64,000 bases of DNA from Streptomyces flaveolus (GTDB lineage: Bacteria > Actinomycetota > Actinomycetes > Streptomycetales > Streptomycetaceae): assembly GCF_014648815.1 (NCBI RefSeq), contig NZ_BMRV01000010.1, forward strand, positions 186,001-250,000, written 5' to 3'. The notes below the pieces were generated by a model, which searched no databases, was not told the origin of the DNA, and saw only the letters and a list, made by a program, of their open reading frames with translations. Positions 50,662 through 59,204 of this stretch are shown here, in pieces (within the stretch, counting starts at the first letter, position 1; the number at the start of each line of letters is the position of its first letter). Made by a program: the position numbers and the translations under genes.

Positions 50662-51432
50662 ATGCACCGTCCGGTCCGACCCGTCCGTCACGCCCGCCCC
50701 GTCCTTCTGGTCGTCGCCCACGGCAGCCGCGATCCGCGGCACGCCGCGACCGTGCACGCCCTGGTCCGCCGGGTCAGGGCGCAGCGCCCGGACGTACGGG
50801 TGGAGACCGGCTTCCTGGACTTCAACGTGCCCTCCGTGCAGGGCGTGCTGGAGTCCCTGGCGACGGAAGGGGTGCGGGACGTGGTGGCGCTGCCGCTGCT
50901 GCTGACCCGCGCCTTCCACGCCAAGGCCGACATCCCGGCCGTCCTCGCGGACGCGCCGGCCCGGCTGAGGATCCGGCAGGCGGAGGTGCTCGGCCCCTCA
51001 CCGCTGCTGCTGTCGGCGCTGGAACGGCGCCTGTACGAGGCGGGCCTCACGCCCGCCGACAAGTCCTCGACCGGGGTCGTGCTGGCCTCGGCGGGGTCCT
51101 CCGACCCGGAGGCGATCGCAGTGATCGCAGAAATCGCGCGGGAGTGGCGGCACACCGGCTGGTGCGCCGTGCGGCCTGCGTTCGCCTCCGCATCCCTTCC
51201 CCGCACCGAGGACGCGGTCCGTGAACTGCGTGCCGCCGGCTGCGAACGCGTCGCCGTGGCCCCGTACGTGCTGGCCCCCGGCTTCCTGCCGGACCGCATC
51301 GCGCGGGGCGCGGCCGGGGCGGACGTACTGGCGGACGTGCTGGGCCCGGCGCCCGAGGTGGCGCGGCTGCTGCTGGAGCGGTACGACGCGGCGCGGACGC
51401 CGCTGCCGGCGCTGGTGGCGGTCGGCGCCTGA
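50662..51432 (+). CDS. Sirohydrochlorin chelatase-like (CbiX/SirB-type) protein (256 aa)
   Basis: Two CbiX/SirB-type half-domains. The first has Leu-Leu-Val-Val-Ala-His-Gly-Ser-Arg, with the metal-binding His20. The second half has Val-Leu-Ala-Ser-Ala-Gly-Ser-Ser-Asp where His is replaced, so only one active His is evident. It would insert ferrous iron into sirohydrochlorin to make siroheme, the cofactor of the sulfite reductase in the same operon. It starts eight bases after ssuC and ends the operon. Confidence 0.9.
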   Translation: MHRPVRPVRHARPVLLVVAHGSRDPRHAATVHALVRRVRAQRPDVRVETGFLDFNVPSVQGVLESLATEGVRDVVALPLLLTRAFHAKADIPAVLADAPARLRIRQAEVLGPSPLLLSALERRLYEAGLTPADKSSTGVVLASAGSSDPEAIAVIAEIAREWRHTGWCAVRPAFASASLPRTEDAVRELRAAGCERVAVAPYVLAPGFLPDRIARGAAGADVLADVLGPAPEVARLLLERYDAARTPLPALVAVGA

Positions 51433-51439
51433 CGCCGGC

Positions 51440-51577
51440 TCAGCCGAACGACAGCGTGCCCGTGCGGGTGCGCCTGAGTTCGAAGAGGTCGGGGTCGCCC
51501 GCCAGGACGCGGAAGGCGTCGAAGAGTTCCGCGGCGCGGGTGCCGCGCGGAAGGACGCCGATCAGGACCCGGGGGCG
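51440..51577 (-). pseudogene. Out-of-frame coding remnant after the DUF1697 gene
   Basis: After the DUF1697 stop (51562), a different frame continues for about 42 codons to TGA 51440 with almost uniform G/C third positions and a natural-looking sequence (LFDAFRVLAGDPDLFELRRT). It has no own start codon with a ribosome site. It could be the tail of a lost gene, or an alternative C-terminus joined by a frameshift. Confidence 0.5.
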
Positions 51578-52116
51578 GTCAGTTCCACCAGTTTGACGAC
51601 CGTGTTCCAGTTGCGGCTGGTGGCGATCACGCCCTTGTTCACGCGGGGCTTGGAGAGGGCCTCGGCGAGCTTGGAGCGGCCCAGGCCGTCCGGCGCGTAC
51701 AGGTACAGGGCGCGGTCGCCGAGCCGGAACTCCTCGGGGAGGAAGGCGGCCCGGTCGACCGAGGCGAAGCGCTCCTCGTCGACCGGCGCGGAGAAGTAGG
51801 TGACGTGGAGCTGTCTCGCCTCCAGGTCGGCGGCGGGGAAGGGGCAGGACTCGGCGACGGCCCGCAGATAGGCGTGGTCGCGCACGATCACGTCCACCGG
51901 GAAGCCGAAGTGCTTCTCGATCGCCTGCGACAACTCGGCGGCCAGGGACTCCTCGTCCCCGTGACCGGACGTGAACACGGCCTGCCCGCTCTGCAGATGG
52001 GTGCGTACGGCGTCGTGGCCGAGGCCCTCCAGGAGCGTGCGCAGCTCGGCCATCGGGACCTTCTTGGCGCCGCCCACGTTGATCCCGCGCAGCAGCGCCG
52101 CATACGTCGTCGTCAT
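51562..52116 (-). CDS. DUF1697 protein (184 aa)
   Basis: The N-terminus Tyr-Ala-Ala-Leu-Leu-Arg-Gly-Ile-Asn-Val-Gly-Gly is the hallmark of DUF1697, a soluble alpha/beta family with no settled function. His-Leu-Gln-Ser-Gly-Gln-Ala-Val-Phe and Asn-Lys-Gly-Val-Ile-Ala-Thr-Ser-Arg-Asn-Trp-Asn-Thr near the end are also typical. The ATG at 52116 is preferred over one two codons upstream, because family members begin Met-(x)2-3-Tyr. A long hairpin lies just upstream in its leader. Confidence 0.93.
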   Translation of the reverse strand: MTTTYAALLRGINVGGAKKVPMAELRTLLEGLGHDAVRTHLQSGQAVFTSGHGDEESLAAELSQAIEKHFGFPVDVIVRDHAYLRAVAESCPFPAADLEARQLHVTYFSAPVDEERFASVDRAAFLPEEFRLGDRALYLYAPDGLGRSKLAEALSKPRVNKGVIATSRNWNTVVKLVELTAPGS

Positions 52117-52499
52117 GCGCACACCATAGAGCGGCCGTCGCGCCCCGTGGGGGTGGGCGCGACGGCCGCGTCCGCCGGGCGGACGTGCGCGCCACTCTCG
52201 CCGATCCGGGAGCGGGGTTCAACCACTCCACGCGCCTGTGACTTGTTCAACAACCCTGCGGAAGGAAACCTGGCGGAATCCCTGCCGCCGGGCGCACCCT
52301 GATCACCGTCCCCGAGAGGCCCGGGTAGATGTAAGGGGCCGCCGTCCTCCCCAGCGGTGAGAGCGGGCATACGAGGGGATGAGCCGGACCCGTGCCACTT
52401 CACCGGTCAGCACGACGAGACGGACTTATCCGGGCCATACCTTCGAAGCGGAAGGTGGCGGCAGGGGGCCTCCACCGCAGACGAGGGGGCAAGCCCGTC
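52117..52499. other. 383-bp divergent gap upstream of DUF1697 and MMPL genes
   Basis: It holds the hairpin at 52131-52169 and promoter sequences for both genes, but I see no gene. A TTCGAA-centred sequence (about 52443) lies 57 bp before the MMPL start. Confidence 0.5.
52131..52169. terminator. Long hairpin in the DUF1697 leader
   Basis: GCGGCCGTCGCGCCC pairs with GGGCGCGACGGCCGC over 15 bp around a nine-base loop. It looks like a terminator but lies 15 bp upstream of a start codon on the minus strand, where a leader structure or attenuator is possible. No other gene ending here is visible. Confidence 0.55.
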
Positions 52500-54749
52500 A
52501 TGGGGAACGGAGACACACGGGTGCGGGGCATCGCCGCCCGGGCCGGCGGCTGGAGCGCCCGGCACCGATGGGCTGCCGTCGGGATCTGGGTACTGTTCGT
52601 CGTCCTGGCGATGGGGCTCGGTTCGGCGGCCGGCCGGGTCGACGTCAAGGACAGCGACCAGATGGGGGGCGAGACGCACACCGCCGCCCGGATCGTCGAG
52701 GACGCCGGGATCGACGAACCGGCCAGCGAGAGCGTCCTGATCCAGGCGAAGGACGGGAAGCTGACGGCCACCGACGCCGAGTTCCGCGCGGCCGTCACCG
52801 CGGTCGTCGCGGCGGTGGAGGGCACCGGGGAGGTCACGGGGGTGACCTCCCCGTACGAGGCGAAGACGATCTCGAAGGACGGCCGCAGCGCGCTGGTGCA
52901 GTTCGACATGCGCGGCGAGGCGGACACCGCGGGCGAGCGAGTCGAGCCGGTGCTGAAGGCCGTCGAGGGCGTCCAGAAGGACCACGGGTCGCTGCGGATC
53001 GAGGAGATCGGCGGCGCCAGCATGATGAAGACGTTCGACGACGCGTTCGGCGACGACTTCAAGAAGGCCGAGTACTCCGCGGTGCCGGTGGCCCTCGGCA
53101 TTCTGCTCGTCGCGTTCGGCGCGCTGGTGGCCGCGCTGGTGCCGGTGGCGCTGGCGATCACCGCGATCGTGGCGACGATGGGTCTGATGGGCCTCGTCAG
53201 TCACCTCCAGCCGATGAGCGACACCGCCAACTCCGTGATGCTGCTGGTGGGTCTGGCCGTCGGCGTCGACTACTGCCTGTTCTATCTGCGCCGTGAGCGC
53301 GAGGAGCGTGCGGCCGGCCGGGACGCGCAGACCGCGCTGCGGATCGCCGCCGCCACCAGTGGCCGGGCGATCGTCGTCTCCGGTGTGACGGTGTGCGTGG
53401 CGATGGCGGGCATGCTGTTCACCGGCATCGCCGAGTTCGAGGCGATGGGGCTGGCCTCGCTGATGGTCGTCGCGGTCGCCATGGTCGGGTCGGTGACGGT
53501 GCTGCCGGCGCTGCTGTCCCTGCTGGGCGAGCGGGTGGAGAAGGGGCGCATCCCGTTCCTGCGCCGGCGTCAGCGCCGGGGCACCGAGGAGGGCAGCCGG
53601 TTCTGGACCGCCGTGCTGCGGCGCGTGCTCGCCAAGCCGGTGCTCGCCGCCGCCGTGGCGGTCGGCGCCCTGCTGGCCGTCGCCGCTCCCGCCGTGGGCA
53701 TGAAGACGCAGAACCTCACCCTGGACCAGGAGTTCGGCGACTCGCTGCCCATCGTGCAGACGTACAACCGGGTCAACGACGCCTTCCCCGGCGGCTCCGA
53801 CCCGGCCGAGGTGGTCGTCAAGGCCGACGACATCAACGCGCCCGAGGTGCGGGCCGCGCTCGCCGACTTCCGGGAGCAGGCGGTCAGTTCGGGTGCCTCG
53901 CGCGGACCGGTCGACATCACCATGCACGACGAGCAGAACGTCGCCCTGGTCTACGTCCCGCTGGTCGGCGGTTCCGACCAGGACAAGGCGGGCGAGAGCC
54001 TGGACAAGCTGCGCGACGACGTACGGCCCGCCACGCTCGGCAAGGTCGACGGCGTCGAGGCGCCGATCACCGGGCAGGTGGCCGGCAACAAGGACTTCAA
54101 CGACCAGCTCGTCGGCTCGGTGGTGCCGGTCTTCGTGTTCGTCGTGGTCTTCGCCTTCCTGCTGATGCTGCTGTCCTTCCGTTCCCTGACGGTCGCGATC
54201 ACCTCGATCGTGCTGAACCTGCTGTCGGTGGGCGCGGCGTACGGCATCCTCGTCGCCGTCTTCCAGCACGGCTGGGGCGCCTCGCTGGTGGGCGCGGAAG
54301 GGGTCGGCGCCATCATCACCTGGCTGCCGCTGTTCCTCTTCGTGATCCTCTTCGGCCTGTCGATGGACTATCACGTGTTCGTGGTCTCGCGGATCCGTGA
54401 GGCGCGGCTGCGCGGGCGGACGACCAGGGACGCGATCCAGCACGGCGTGGTCACCACGGCCGGGGTCGTCACCAGTGCCGCGGTCATCATGGTCGCCGTG
54501 TTCGCCATCTTCGGCACGCTGTCCATGCAGTCCATGAAGCAGATGGGCGTGGGCCTGGCGGCGGCGGTGCTGATCGACGCGACGATCATCCGGGGCGTGC
54601 TGCTGCCGGCCGTGATGGCCCTGCTCGGCGAGCGGAACTGGTACCTGCCGAAGTGGCTGCACCGGCTGCCCGATCTCACCCACGACGAGACGCCCGAGGC
54701 GGTCGCTCCGTCGGCCCGGGACGACGAGGGCGAGCGGGTCGGCGTCTGA
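52500..54749 (+). CDS. MMPL-family RND transporter (749 aa)
   Basis: Twelve transmembrane helices in two halves: one N-terminal helix (about 23-45), an external domain, five helices (about 195-350), then the same again. MMPL features include Gly-Leu-Ala-Val-Gly-Val-Asp-Tyr (about 254) in the first half and Gly-Leu-Ser-Met-Asp-Tyr-His-Val-Phe (about 619) in the second; these Asp-Tyr pairs carry the proton relay. Such proteins export lipids, siderophores or antibiotics. No substrate biosynthesis genes are adjacent. ATG 52500 is preceded by a weak site. Confidence 0.95.
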   Translation: MGNGDTRVRGIAARAGGWSARHRWAAVGIWVLFVVLAMGLGSAAGRVDVKDSDQMGGETHTAARIVEDAGIDEPASESVLIQAKDGKLTATDAEFRAAVTAVVAAVEGTGEVTGVTSPYEAKTISKDGRSALVQFDMRGEADTAGERVEPVLKAVEGVQKDHGSLRIEEIGGASMMKTFDDAFGDDFKKAEYSAVPVALGILLVAFGALVAALVPVALAITAIVATMGLMGLVSHLQPMSDTANSVMLLVGLAVGVDYCLFYLRREREERAAGRDAQTALRIAAATSGRAIVVSGVTVCVAMAGMLFTGIAEFEAMGLASLMVVAVAMVGSVTVLPALLSLLGERVEKGRIPFLRRRQRRGTEEGSRFWTAVLRRVLAKPVLAAAVAVGALLAVAAPAVGMKTQNLTLDQEFGDSLPIVQTYNRVNDAFPGGSDPAEVVVKADDINAPEVRAALADFREQAVSSGASRGPVDITMHDEQNVALVYVPLVGGSDQDKAGESLDKLRDDVRPATLGKVDGVEAPITGQVAGNKDFNDQLVGSVVPVFVFVVVFAFLLMLLSFRSLTVAITSIVLNLLSVGAAYGILVAVFQHGWGASLVGAEGVGAIITWLPLFLFVILFGLSMDYHVFVVSRIREARLRGRTTRDAIQHGVVTTAGVVTSAAVIMVAVFAIFGTLSMQSMKQMGVGLAAAVLIDATIIRGVLLPAVMALLGERNWYLPKWLHRLPDLTHDETPEAVAPSARDDEGERVGV

Positions 54750-54766
54750 GCGGCCCGGGAAGAGAC

Positions 54767-54801
54767 GAGGCCCGTCGGTTCCGGGGGAACCGACGGGCCT
54801 C
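54767..54801. terminator. Hairpin terminator between convergent MMPL and oxidase genes
   Basis: A perfect 16-bp stem beginning GAGGCCCGTCGGTTCC with a three-base loop sits 18 bp after the MMPL stop and 29 bp from the convergent oxidase stop; it can serve both. Confidence 0.88.
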
Positions 54802-54829
54802 GGCCTTCCTGCACGGTGGTGAGTGCGCG

Positions 54830-56461
54830 TCAGGTCACCTCGAGGTTGGCCATCATGCCCATGTCCTCGTGTTCCGCGTTGTGGCAGTGGAACAGGTACC
54901 GGCCGCGGTAGCCGTCGAAGCGGGTGATGATCTCCGCCGATTCCGCCGGGCGCAGCGAGAGGGTGTCCTTGAGCCCGGCGTCGTGCGGCAGGATCCCGCG
55001 TCCGCCACGGGACAGAACCCGGAACCCGACGAGGTGCAGATGAACCGGGTGGTGGACGTCGGCGACGAGACGCCACACCTCGACGGCGCCCAGCCGCGTG
55101 CGGACGTCCGTACGCGACGGGTCGAACGCCCGTCCCCCGATGACCCAGCCCCGGCCGTGCTGCATCCGCCCGGCGCGGAAGACGAACTCGCGGACCGCGG
55201 TCGCCTCGGAACGCCGCCAGGTGGGCAGGTCGTCGGCGAGCCTCGCGGGGACGCGGGTGTCGTCGCGGGCACGGCGCACCACCCGGAACGCCATCACCTC
55301 GTGAGTCGGTCCGGAGCCGAGCCGGTTGACCAACCGCACCCGGCTGCCGACGGGCAGGTCCCCGAAGTCGATCACCACGTCGTAGCGCTCGGCCGGCGCC
55401 AGGGGCAGGACCGTGTGCGGGACGGGCCTGGCGAGCAGGCCCTGGTCGGAGCCGATCTGCAGCAGCTCCAGGCGTCGCCCTTCGTCCGTGACGGCCTGGA
55501 GCTCGTAGTGGCGGGCGTTGGAGGCGTTGAGCAGCCGCAACCGATGGCGGACGGCGTCGACCTCGTGGATCGGCCAGGGCGCGCCGTTGACCAGGATCAC
55601 GTCGCCCAGCACGCCGGCCGCGAAGGGCGCGTCCACTCCGGGCCGGTCGCGCAGCGTGGGGTCGAGGGAGGGGTAGGCCAGCGAACCGTCGGAGCCGAAC
55701 GCGCGGTCGGCGATCATCAGGGGCAGTTCGCGCCCGCCGCGGGGCAGATCGAGGGCGTCCTCGACGTCGTCGCGGACGATATGCAGGCCGGCCAGGCCGC
55801 GCCAGATCGCCGGAGCGGTGAAGTCCATGCGGTGGTCGTGGTACCAGAGCATGGTCGCGCGCTGGTCCAGCGGGAAGGTGTACGCCCGCGTGGTCCGGGT
55901 GGTCACCGCGCGGGGATCGGACATCCCGTGGGCACCACCGGGGTGCTGGTGATGCGCCGTCGGGTCGGGCCAGTCCCGCGGGAGGACCAGATCGGTGGGG
56001 TAGCCGTCGGAGGCGGCGGGGGTGCGCCCGCCGTGCAGGTGCACCACGGTCGGCACCGGCAGCTCGTTGCGGTGCGTCACGGTGACCGGTCGTCCGCGGC
56101 GGGACTCGATCGTCGGGCCGGGGAAGCTCCCGTCGTACGTCCACAGCTCCGTCCGCACCCCGGGCAGGATCTCCGCGGACACCCGACGCTGCGTGATCTC
56201 GTACCGGTCGGTGCCCCCGGAGGTGCGGGCCGGTACGAGGACGGGAGGGACCGGCAGCGGCACGGTATAGGGCTCCGGCAGCGGCACGGCGCTCCGCAGC
56301 TGGTTGCCCGTGCTTGGCGGCCGGTGGGCCATCGCCCCGGACAGCGCCAGCCCGCCCGCCGTGGCGAGTCCCAGGGCGCCGCCGAGCCCGAGCACCCGGC
56401 GCCGGGGCCACTCCGCGCGGCTCGGACCGCCGTGACGGGTGAGCCGCTGCCGCTCAGACAT
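54830..56461 (-). CDS. Tat-exported multicopper oxidase (543 aa)
   Basis: A three-cupredoxin laccase-like enzyme. Twin arginines (Arg-Arg-Arg-Val-Leu-Gly, about 20-25) and a hydrophobic segment mark a Tat signal. Copper ligands are visible in His-Leu-His-Gly (141-144), Trp-Tyr-His-Asp-His (206-210), His-Pro-Val-His-Leu-His near 470, and His-Cys-His-Asn-Ala-Glu-His-Glu-Asp-Met near 527, which joins the type 1 and trinuclear sites. The layout resembles the CotA/phenoxazinone-synthase branch. Oxidation of phenols, bilirubin or copper are possible. It overlaps the upstream membrane-protein gene by eight bases. Confidence 0.94.
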   Translation of the reverse strand: MSERQRLTRHGGPSRAEWPRRRVLGLGGALGLATAGGLALSGAMAHRPPSTGNQLRSAVPLPEPYTVPLPVPPVLVPARTSGGTDRYEITQRRVSAEILPGVRTELWTYDGSFPGPTIESRRGRPVTVTHRNELPVPTVVHLHGGRTPAASDGYPTDLVLPRDWPDPTAHHQHPGGAHGMSDPRAVTTRTTRAYTFPLDQRATMLWYHDHRMDFTAPAIWRGLAGLHIVRDDVEDALDLPRGGRELPLMIADRAFGSDGSLAYPSLDPTLRDRPGVDAPFAAGVLGDVILVNGAPWPIHEVDAVRHRLRLLNASNARHYELQAVTDEGRRLELLQIGSDQGLLARPVPHTVLPLAPAERYDVVIDFGDLPVGSRVRLVNRLGSGPTHEVMAFRVVRRARDDTRVPARLADDLPTWRRSEATAVREFVFRAGRMQHGRGWVIGGRAFDPSRTDVRTRLGAVEVWRLVADVHHPVHLHLVGFRVLSRGGRGILPHDAGLKDTLSLRPAESAEIITRFDGYRGRYLFHCHNAEHEDMGMMANLEVT

Positions 56462-56921
56462 CGGCCGCGTCCCGACGGGGCTCGGTCACGCCGCCGGCCC
56501 GGCCGGCCACCGCGCCCCGGGGCAGCGGCCGCACCCAGACCGCGGCGGCCAGCACGGCCAGCGCGGCGATGGTCATCACCCCCAGGGGGAGGTGCACCCA
56601 CAACAGGCCGGACATCCCTGCCAGGTACTGTCCCGTCTCGGCCGCCACGAGCAGCAGTGACACGGCGGCCGGCCACCAGCGGCGCGTCCGCGCCCGGACC
56701 GCGACGCCGACCGCGGCCTGCAGCAGTCCCAGCGAGAACACGGTGTCGGCGCCGCGGGCGTGCCAGTCCAGGCCACCGATCTCCCCGGTGAGGTACACGC
56801 CCGCGAAGACCGGCTGTCCGAAGGCGGCGACGGTGTGAGCCGTCACCACCGAACGGAAGAGGAGATCGGCAACGCCCCCGGTCCGCCGTGCCGTCGATGG
56901 TTGTTCGTTCGTCGTGGTCAC
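56454..56921 (-). CDS. Four-helix membrane protein (155 aa)
   Basis: Four hydrophobic segments span residues 20-45, 60-80, 82-100 and 110-130; short charged tails lie at both ends. No motif is recognised. It overlaps the multicopper oxidase start by eight bases, so the two are one operon, perhaps supplying electron acceptor, copper or a membrane anchor for the oxidase. The start ATG at 56921 faces the LysR gene. Confidence 0.85.
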   Translation of the reverse strand: MTTTNEQPSTARRTGGVADLLFRSVVTAHTVAAFGQPVFAGVYLTGEIGGLDWHARGADTVFSLGLLQAAVGVAVRARTRRWWPAAVSLLLVAAETGQYLAGMSGLLWVHLPLGVMTIAALAVLAAAVWVRPLPRGAVAGRAGGVTEPRRDAADV

Positions 56922-57011
56922 ACGTCCACGGTCATGCTTCCGCGGCTATTACGTCAAAGATCAGTATTGCTATTCTGCTATGCCCGCGGGGCTATGAGTG
57001 GAGGGCAAGGG
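56922..57011. promoter_or_regulatory. AT-rich divergent promoter between oxidase operon and LysR gene
   Basis: The 90-bp gap contains an unusually A/T-rich core (about 56947-56980, ATTACGTCAAAGATCAGTAT) in very GC-rich surroundings. LysR regulators usually bind T-N11-A sites in such divergent gaps and control both genes, so oxidase control by this LysR is likely. Confidence 0.6.
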
Positions 57012-57905
57012 ATGGATCTGCACGCGCTCGAGCAGTTCCTCGTCGTCGCGCGGCTCGAGCACCTCAGTCGGGCGGCCGGCGAACTGCGGGTCGCCCAGCC
57101 TTCGTTGAGCCGGACCATCGCCCGGCTGGAGGCCGAGCTCGGCGCTCCTCTGTTCGACAGGGCCGGCCGTCTGCGGCTCAACGAGGCGGGACGGCTCTTC
57201 CGGGACCACGTCGAGCGCTCTCTCGGGGAGCTGGAAGCCGGGCGCCGGGCGGTCGCGGATGCGGCCCGCGACGGCGTCGGCGGGGTACGGCTGGCATCCG
57301 AGACCTTCCTGACCATCACCGGCCCCCTGGCCGCCTTCAAGGACGCCCATCCCGACGTCGACGTCGACCTCCGGCAGATGCCGGCCTCGGACATGCACCG
57401 CGCCCTGCACGCCCGTGAGGTGGACCTGTGCGTCGCCTCCCAGCCGATCCCGGCCGACGGGCTGGCCGGCGTCCGCCTGCACGACGAGCCGGTCTGGCTG
57501 GCCGCACCGCCCGGCCACCCGCTGGCCTCCCGCGCCCGCGTCGGGGTGGCGGAGCTGCGCACGGAACCGTTCGTGATCGCGCGCCCCGGCCACTGGCAGC
57601 GCCGCCTGCTCGACCGCCTCTTCGCCGGTCACGACCTGACTCCGCGAATCGTCTGTGAGGGCGACGAACCGGCCGCACTCGCCGGCCTGGTCAGCGCCGG
57701 CATCGGCCTCACCCTCGTCCCGGCGATGGCCCGCGGCGCCGACGTCAGCGCGCCCTGCGCCTGGATCGGCATCGACGACCCCGGCTGCCGACGCACCCTC
57801 ACCCTGCACCGGGTCGCCGGCGGCCGGCTGTCGGCCGCCGCCCGTCTGATGCACACCACGCTCGCCACCTGGCCCTGGCACCCGGCGGGCGACGCCCAGC
57901 GGTGA
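57012..57905 (+). CDS. LysR-family transcriptional regulator (297 aa)
   Basis: The N-terminal winged helix-turn-helix (about 1-60: Leu-Glu-Gln-Phe-Leu-Val-Val-Ala ... Gln-Pro-Ser-Leu-Ser-Arg-Thr-Ile) is followed by the periplasmic-binding-like effector domain (about 88-290). ATG 57012 has GGAGG seven bases upstream; ATG 56994 would add six residues. Divergent from the membrane protein/multicopper oxidase pair, its probable target. It converges on the glycosyltransferase gene. Confidence 0.94.
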   Translation: MDLHALEQFLVVARLEHLSRAAGELRVAQPSLSRTIARLEAELGAPLFDRAGRLRLNEAGRLFRDHVERSLGELEAGRRAVADAARDGVGGVRLASETFLTITGPLAAFKDAHPDVDVDLRQMPASDMHRALHAREVDLCVASQPIPADGLAGVRLHDEPVWLAAPPGHPLASRARVGVAELRTEPFVIARPGHWQRRLLDRLFAGHDLTPRIVCEGDEPAALAGLVSAGIGLTLVPAMARGADVSAPCAWIGIDDPGCRRTLTLHRVAGGRLSAAARLMHTTLATWPWHPAGDAQR

Positions 57906-57908
57906 CGT

Positions 57909-57928
57909 CGCCCCGCCCGGGCGGGGCG
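57909..57928. terminator. Perfect GC palindrome between convergent genes
   Basis: The ten bases CGCCCCGCCC are followed immediately by their complement, centred in the 39-bp gap between lysR-type and glycosyltransferase stops. It would fold as a compact hairpin terminator for both. Confidence 0.7.
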
Positions 57929-57944
57929 AGCCGGCGGCCCGGCC

Positions 57945-59147
57945 TCAGGCCCGGCGGGCGGCGAGTTCCGCCTCGATCAGGTCGGCCGCCCGCCGGGTGC
58001 CGCCCTCCTGGGCCATCTGCTCCTGGATCTCCTTCAGGCGCGCGGCCACCTCCGGGTCGTCGACCAGGGCGAGTGCGGCGGTGCGCAGCGCATCGGCGGT
58101 GGCGTCCTCGGTGGACAGGTGCCGGGCCACGCCGAGCGCCTGGAGCATGTCCGCGTTGCCGAACTGGTCCACGGCCTGCGGTACGGCGATCATCGGCGTG
58201 GCGGTGGCCAGGCCCTCCTGGCTGCCGCCCGCGCCCGCGTGGGTGACGAACAGGTCGGCCTCCTTGAGGACCGCCAGCTGCGGCACCCACGTCCGCACGT
58301 CCACGTTCGCCGGTACGTCGCCCAGCTCGGCGCGGTCGACGTGCCTGCCGACCTGGAGCACCAGGTGCCAGCCGGGCAGGTCGCCGAACGCCTCGACGCA
58401 CTCCCGGTAGAACGCGGGCCGCTTGGTGAAGGAGGACCCGAGGGAGACGAGCACGACCTTCTCGGCACCGTCGGGGCGGTGCCAATCGCCCTCGGTGGCG
58501 CGGTCGCCCTGGCAGGCGCCGACGAAGGTGTGCACCGTCTCGTCCACCCGGTCGGCATGGGGCTGGAGCGCCTTCGGGATGAGCACCAGGGAGCGGGCGG
58601 GGCGGCCGACGAACGGGTCGGGGTGCTGGGTGATCCCGTTCTCCTCCAGCCAGGCGTGGAAGCGGGCGTAGTAGGCCTGACCGCGTTCGGTCTTCCGCGG
58701 CTCCTCCCACATAGGCTCGGCGACCTCCTGTTCGTAGCCCTCCCAGGCGACCAGGTTCGGCGAGAGGGAGACGGCGGGCACGCCCCAGCGGTGGGCGAGG
58801 ACGCGGGCCGGGTAGGAGGTGATGTCGTGCAGGACCAGGTCCGGCTCGTCCCCCTCGTACGCCTCGACGAGCTGGGGCAGCGCCTGGACGGCGTCGTTCA
58901 GGAACGGCTCGACGTTGTCGAGCAGGGTGGTGCCCCACGCCTCGGGGTCGGCGTCGGGGCCGGGCAGCGTGCTGTTCCAGAGCTTGGGCTCGGCGCCCGT
59001 CTCGGCGACCTTCTCCGCGAAGAGCGGCGGGATCGCGTACGTCACCCGGTGCCCTCGCGCGACGAGCTCGCGGATCACCTCCAGGCTGGGATTCACGTGG
59101 CCGTGCGCGGCGATGGAGAACATGGCGATGTGGGCGCGACTGGTCAT
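57945..59147 (-). CDS. mgt: Macrolide-type glycosyltransferase (400 aa)
   Basis: A GT1-family enzyme with the N-terminal acceptor domain (His-Ile-Ala-Met-Phe-Ser-Ile-Ala-Ala-His-Gly-His-Val-Asn-Pro) and the C-terminal nucleotide-sugar domain (Trp-Val-Pro-Gln-Leu ... Thr-His-Ala-Gly-Ala-Gly-Gly-Ser ... Gln-Ala-Val-Asp-Gln-Phe-Gly-Asn). The closest families I know are OleD/OleI and Mgt of Streptomyces, which glucosylate macrolides and other phenolic acceptors with UDP-glucose. The ATG at 59147 is the family start. It resembles a resistance or detoxification gene; no macrolide pathway is visible in the window. Confidence 0.93.
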   Translation of the reverse strand: MTSRAHIAMFSIAAHGHVNPSLEVIRELVARGHRVTYAIPPLFAEKVAETGAEPKLWNSTLPGPDADPEAWGTTLLDNVEPFLNDAVQALPQLVEAYEGDEPDLVLHDITSYPARVLAHRWGVPAVSLSPNLVAWEGYEQEVAEPMWEEPRKTERGQAYYARFHAWLEENGITQHPDPFVGRPARSLVLIPKALQPHADRVDETVHTFVGACQGDRATEGDWHRPDGAEKVVLVSLGSSFTKRPAFYRECVEAFGDLPGWHLVLQVGRHVDRAELGDVPANVDVRTWVPQLAVLKEADLFVTHAGAGGSQEGLATATPMIAVPQAVDQFGNADMLQALGVARHLSTEDATADALRTAALALVDDPEVAARLKEIQEQMAQEGGTRRAADLIEAELAARRA

Positions 59148-59204
59148 GCCGTGACCGTATGCGAGACGATACGTATCGTGCAAGCTGTTCAGCGGCACGC
59201 CGTG

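Noticed and set aside
52407..56411. Minus-strand 1,334-codon frame spanning the MMPL and oxidase genes
   Set aside because: It is antisense to the MMPL gene and in the wrong frame for the oxidase; no homology is visible.
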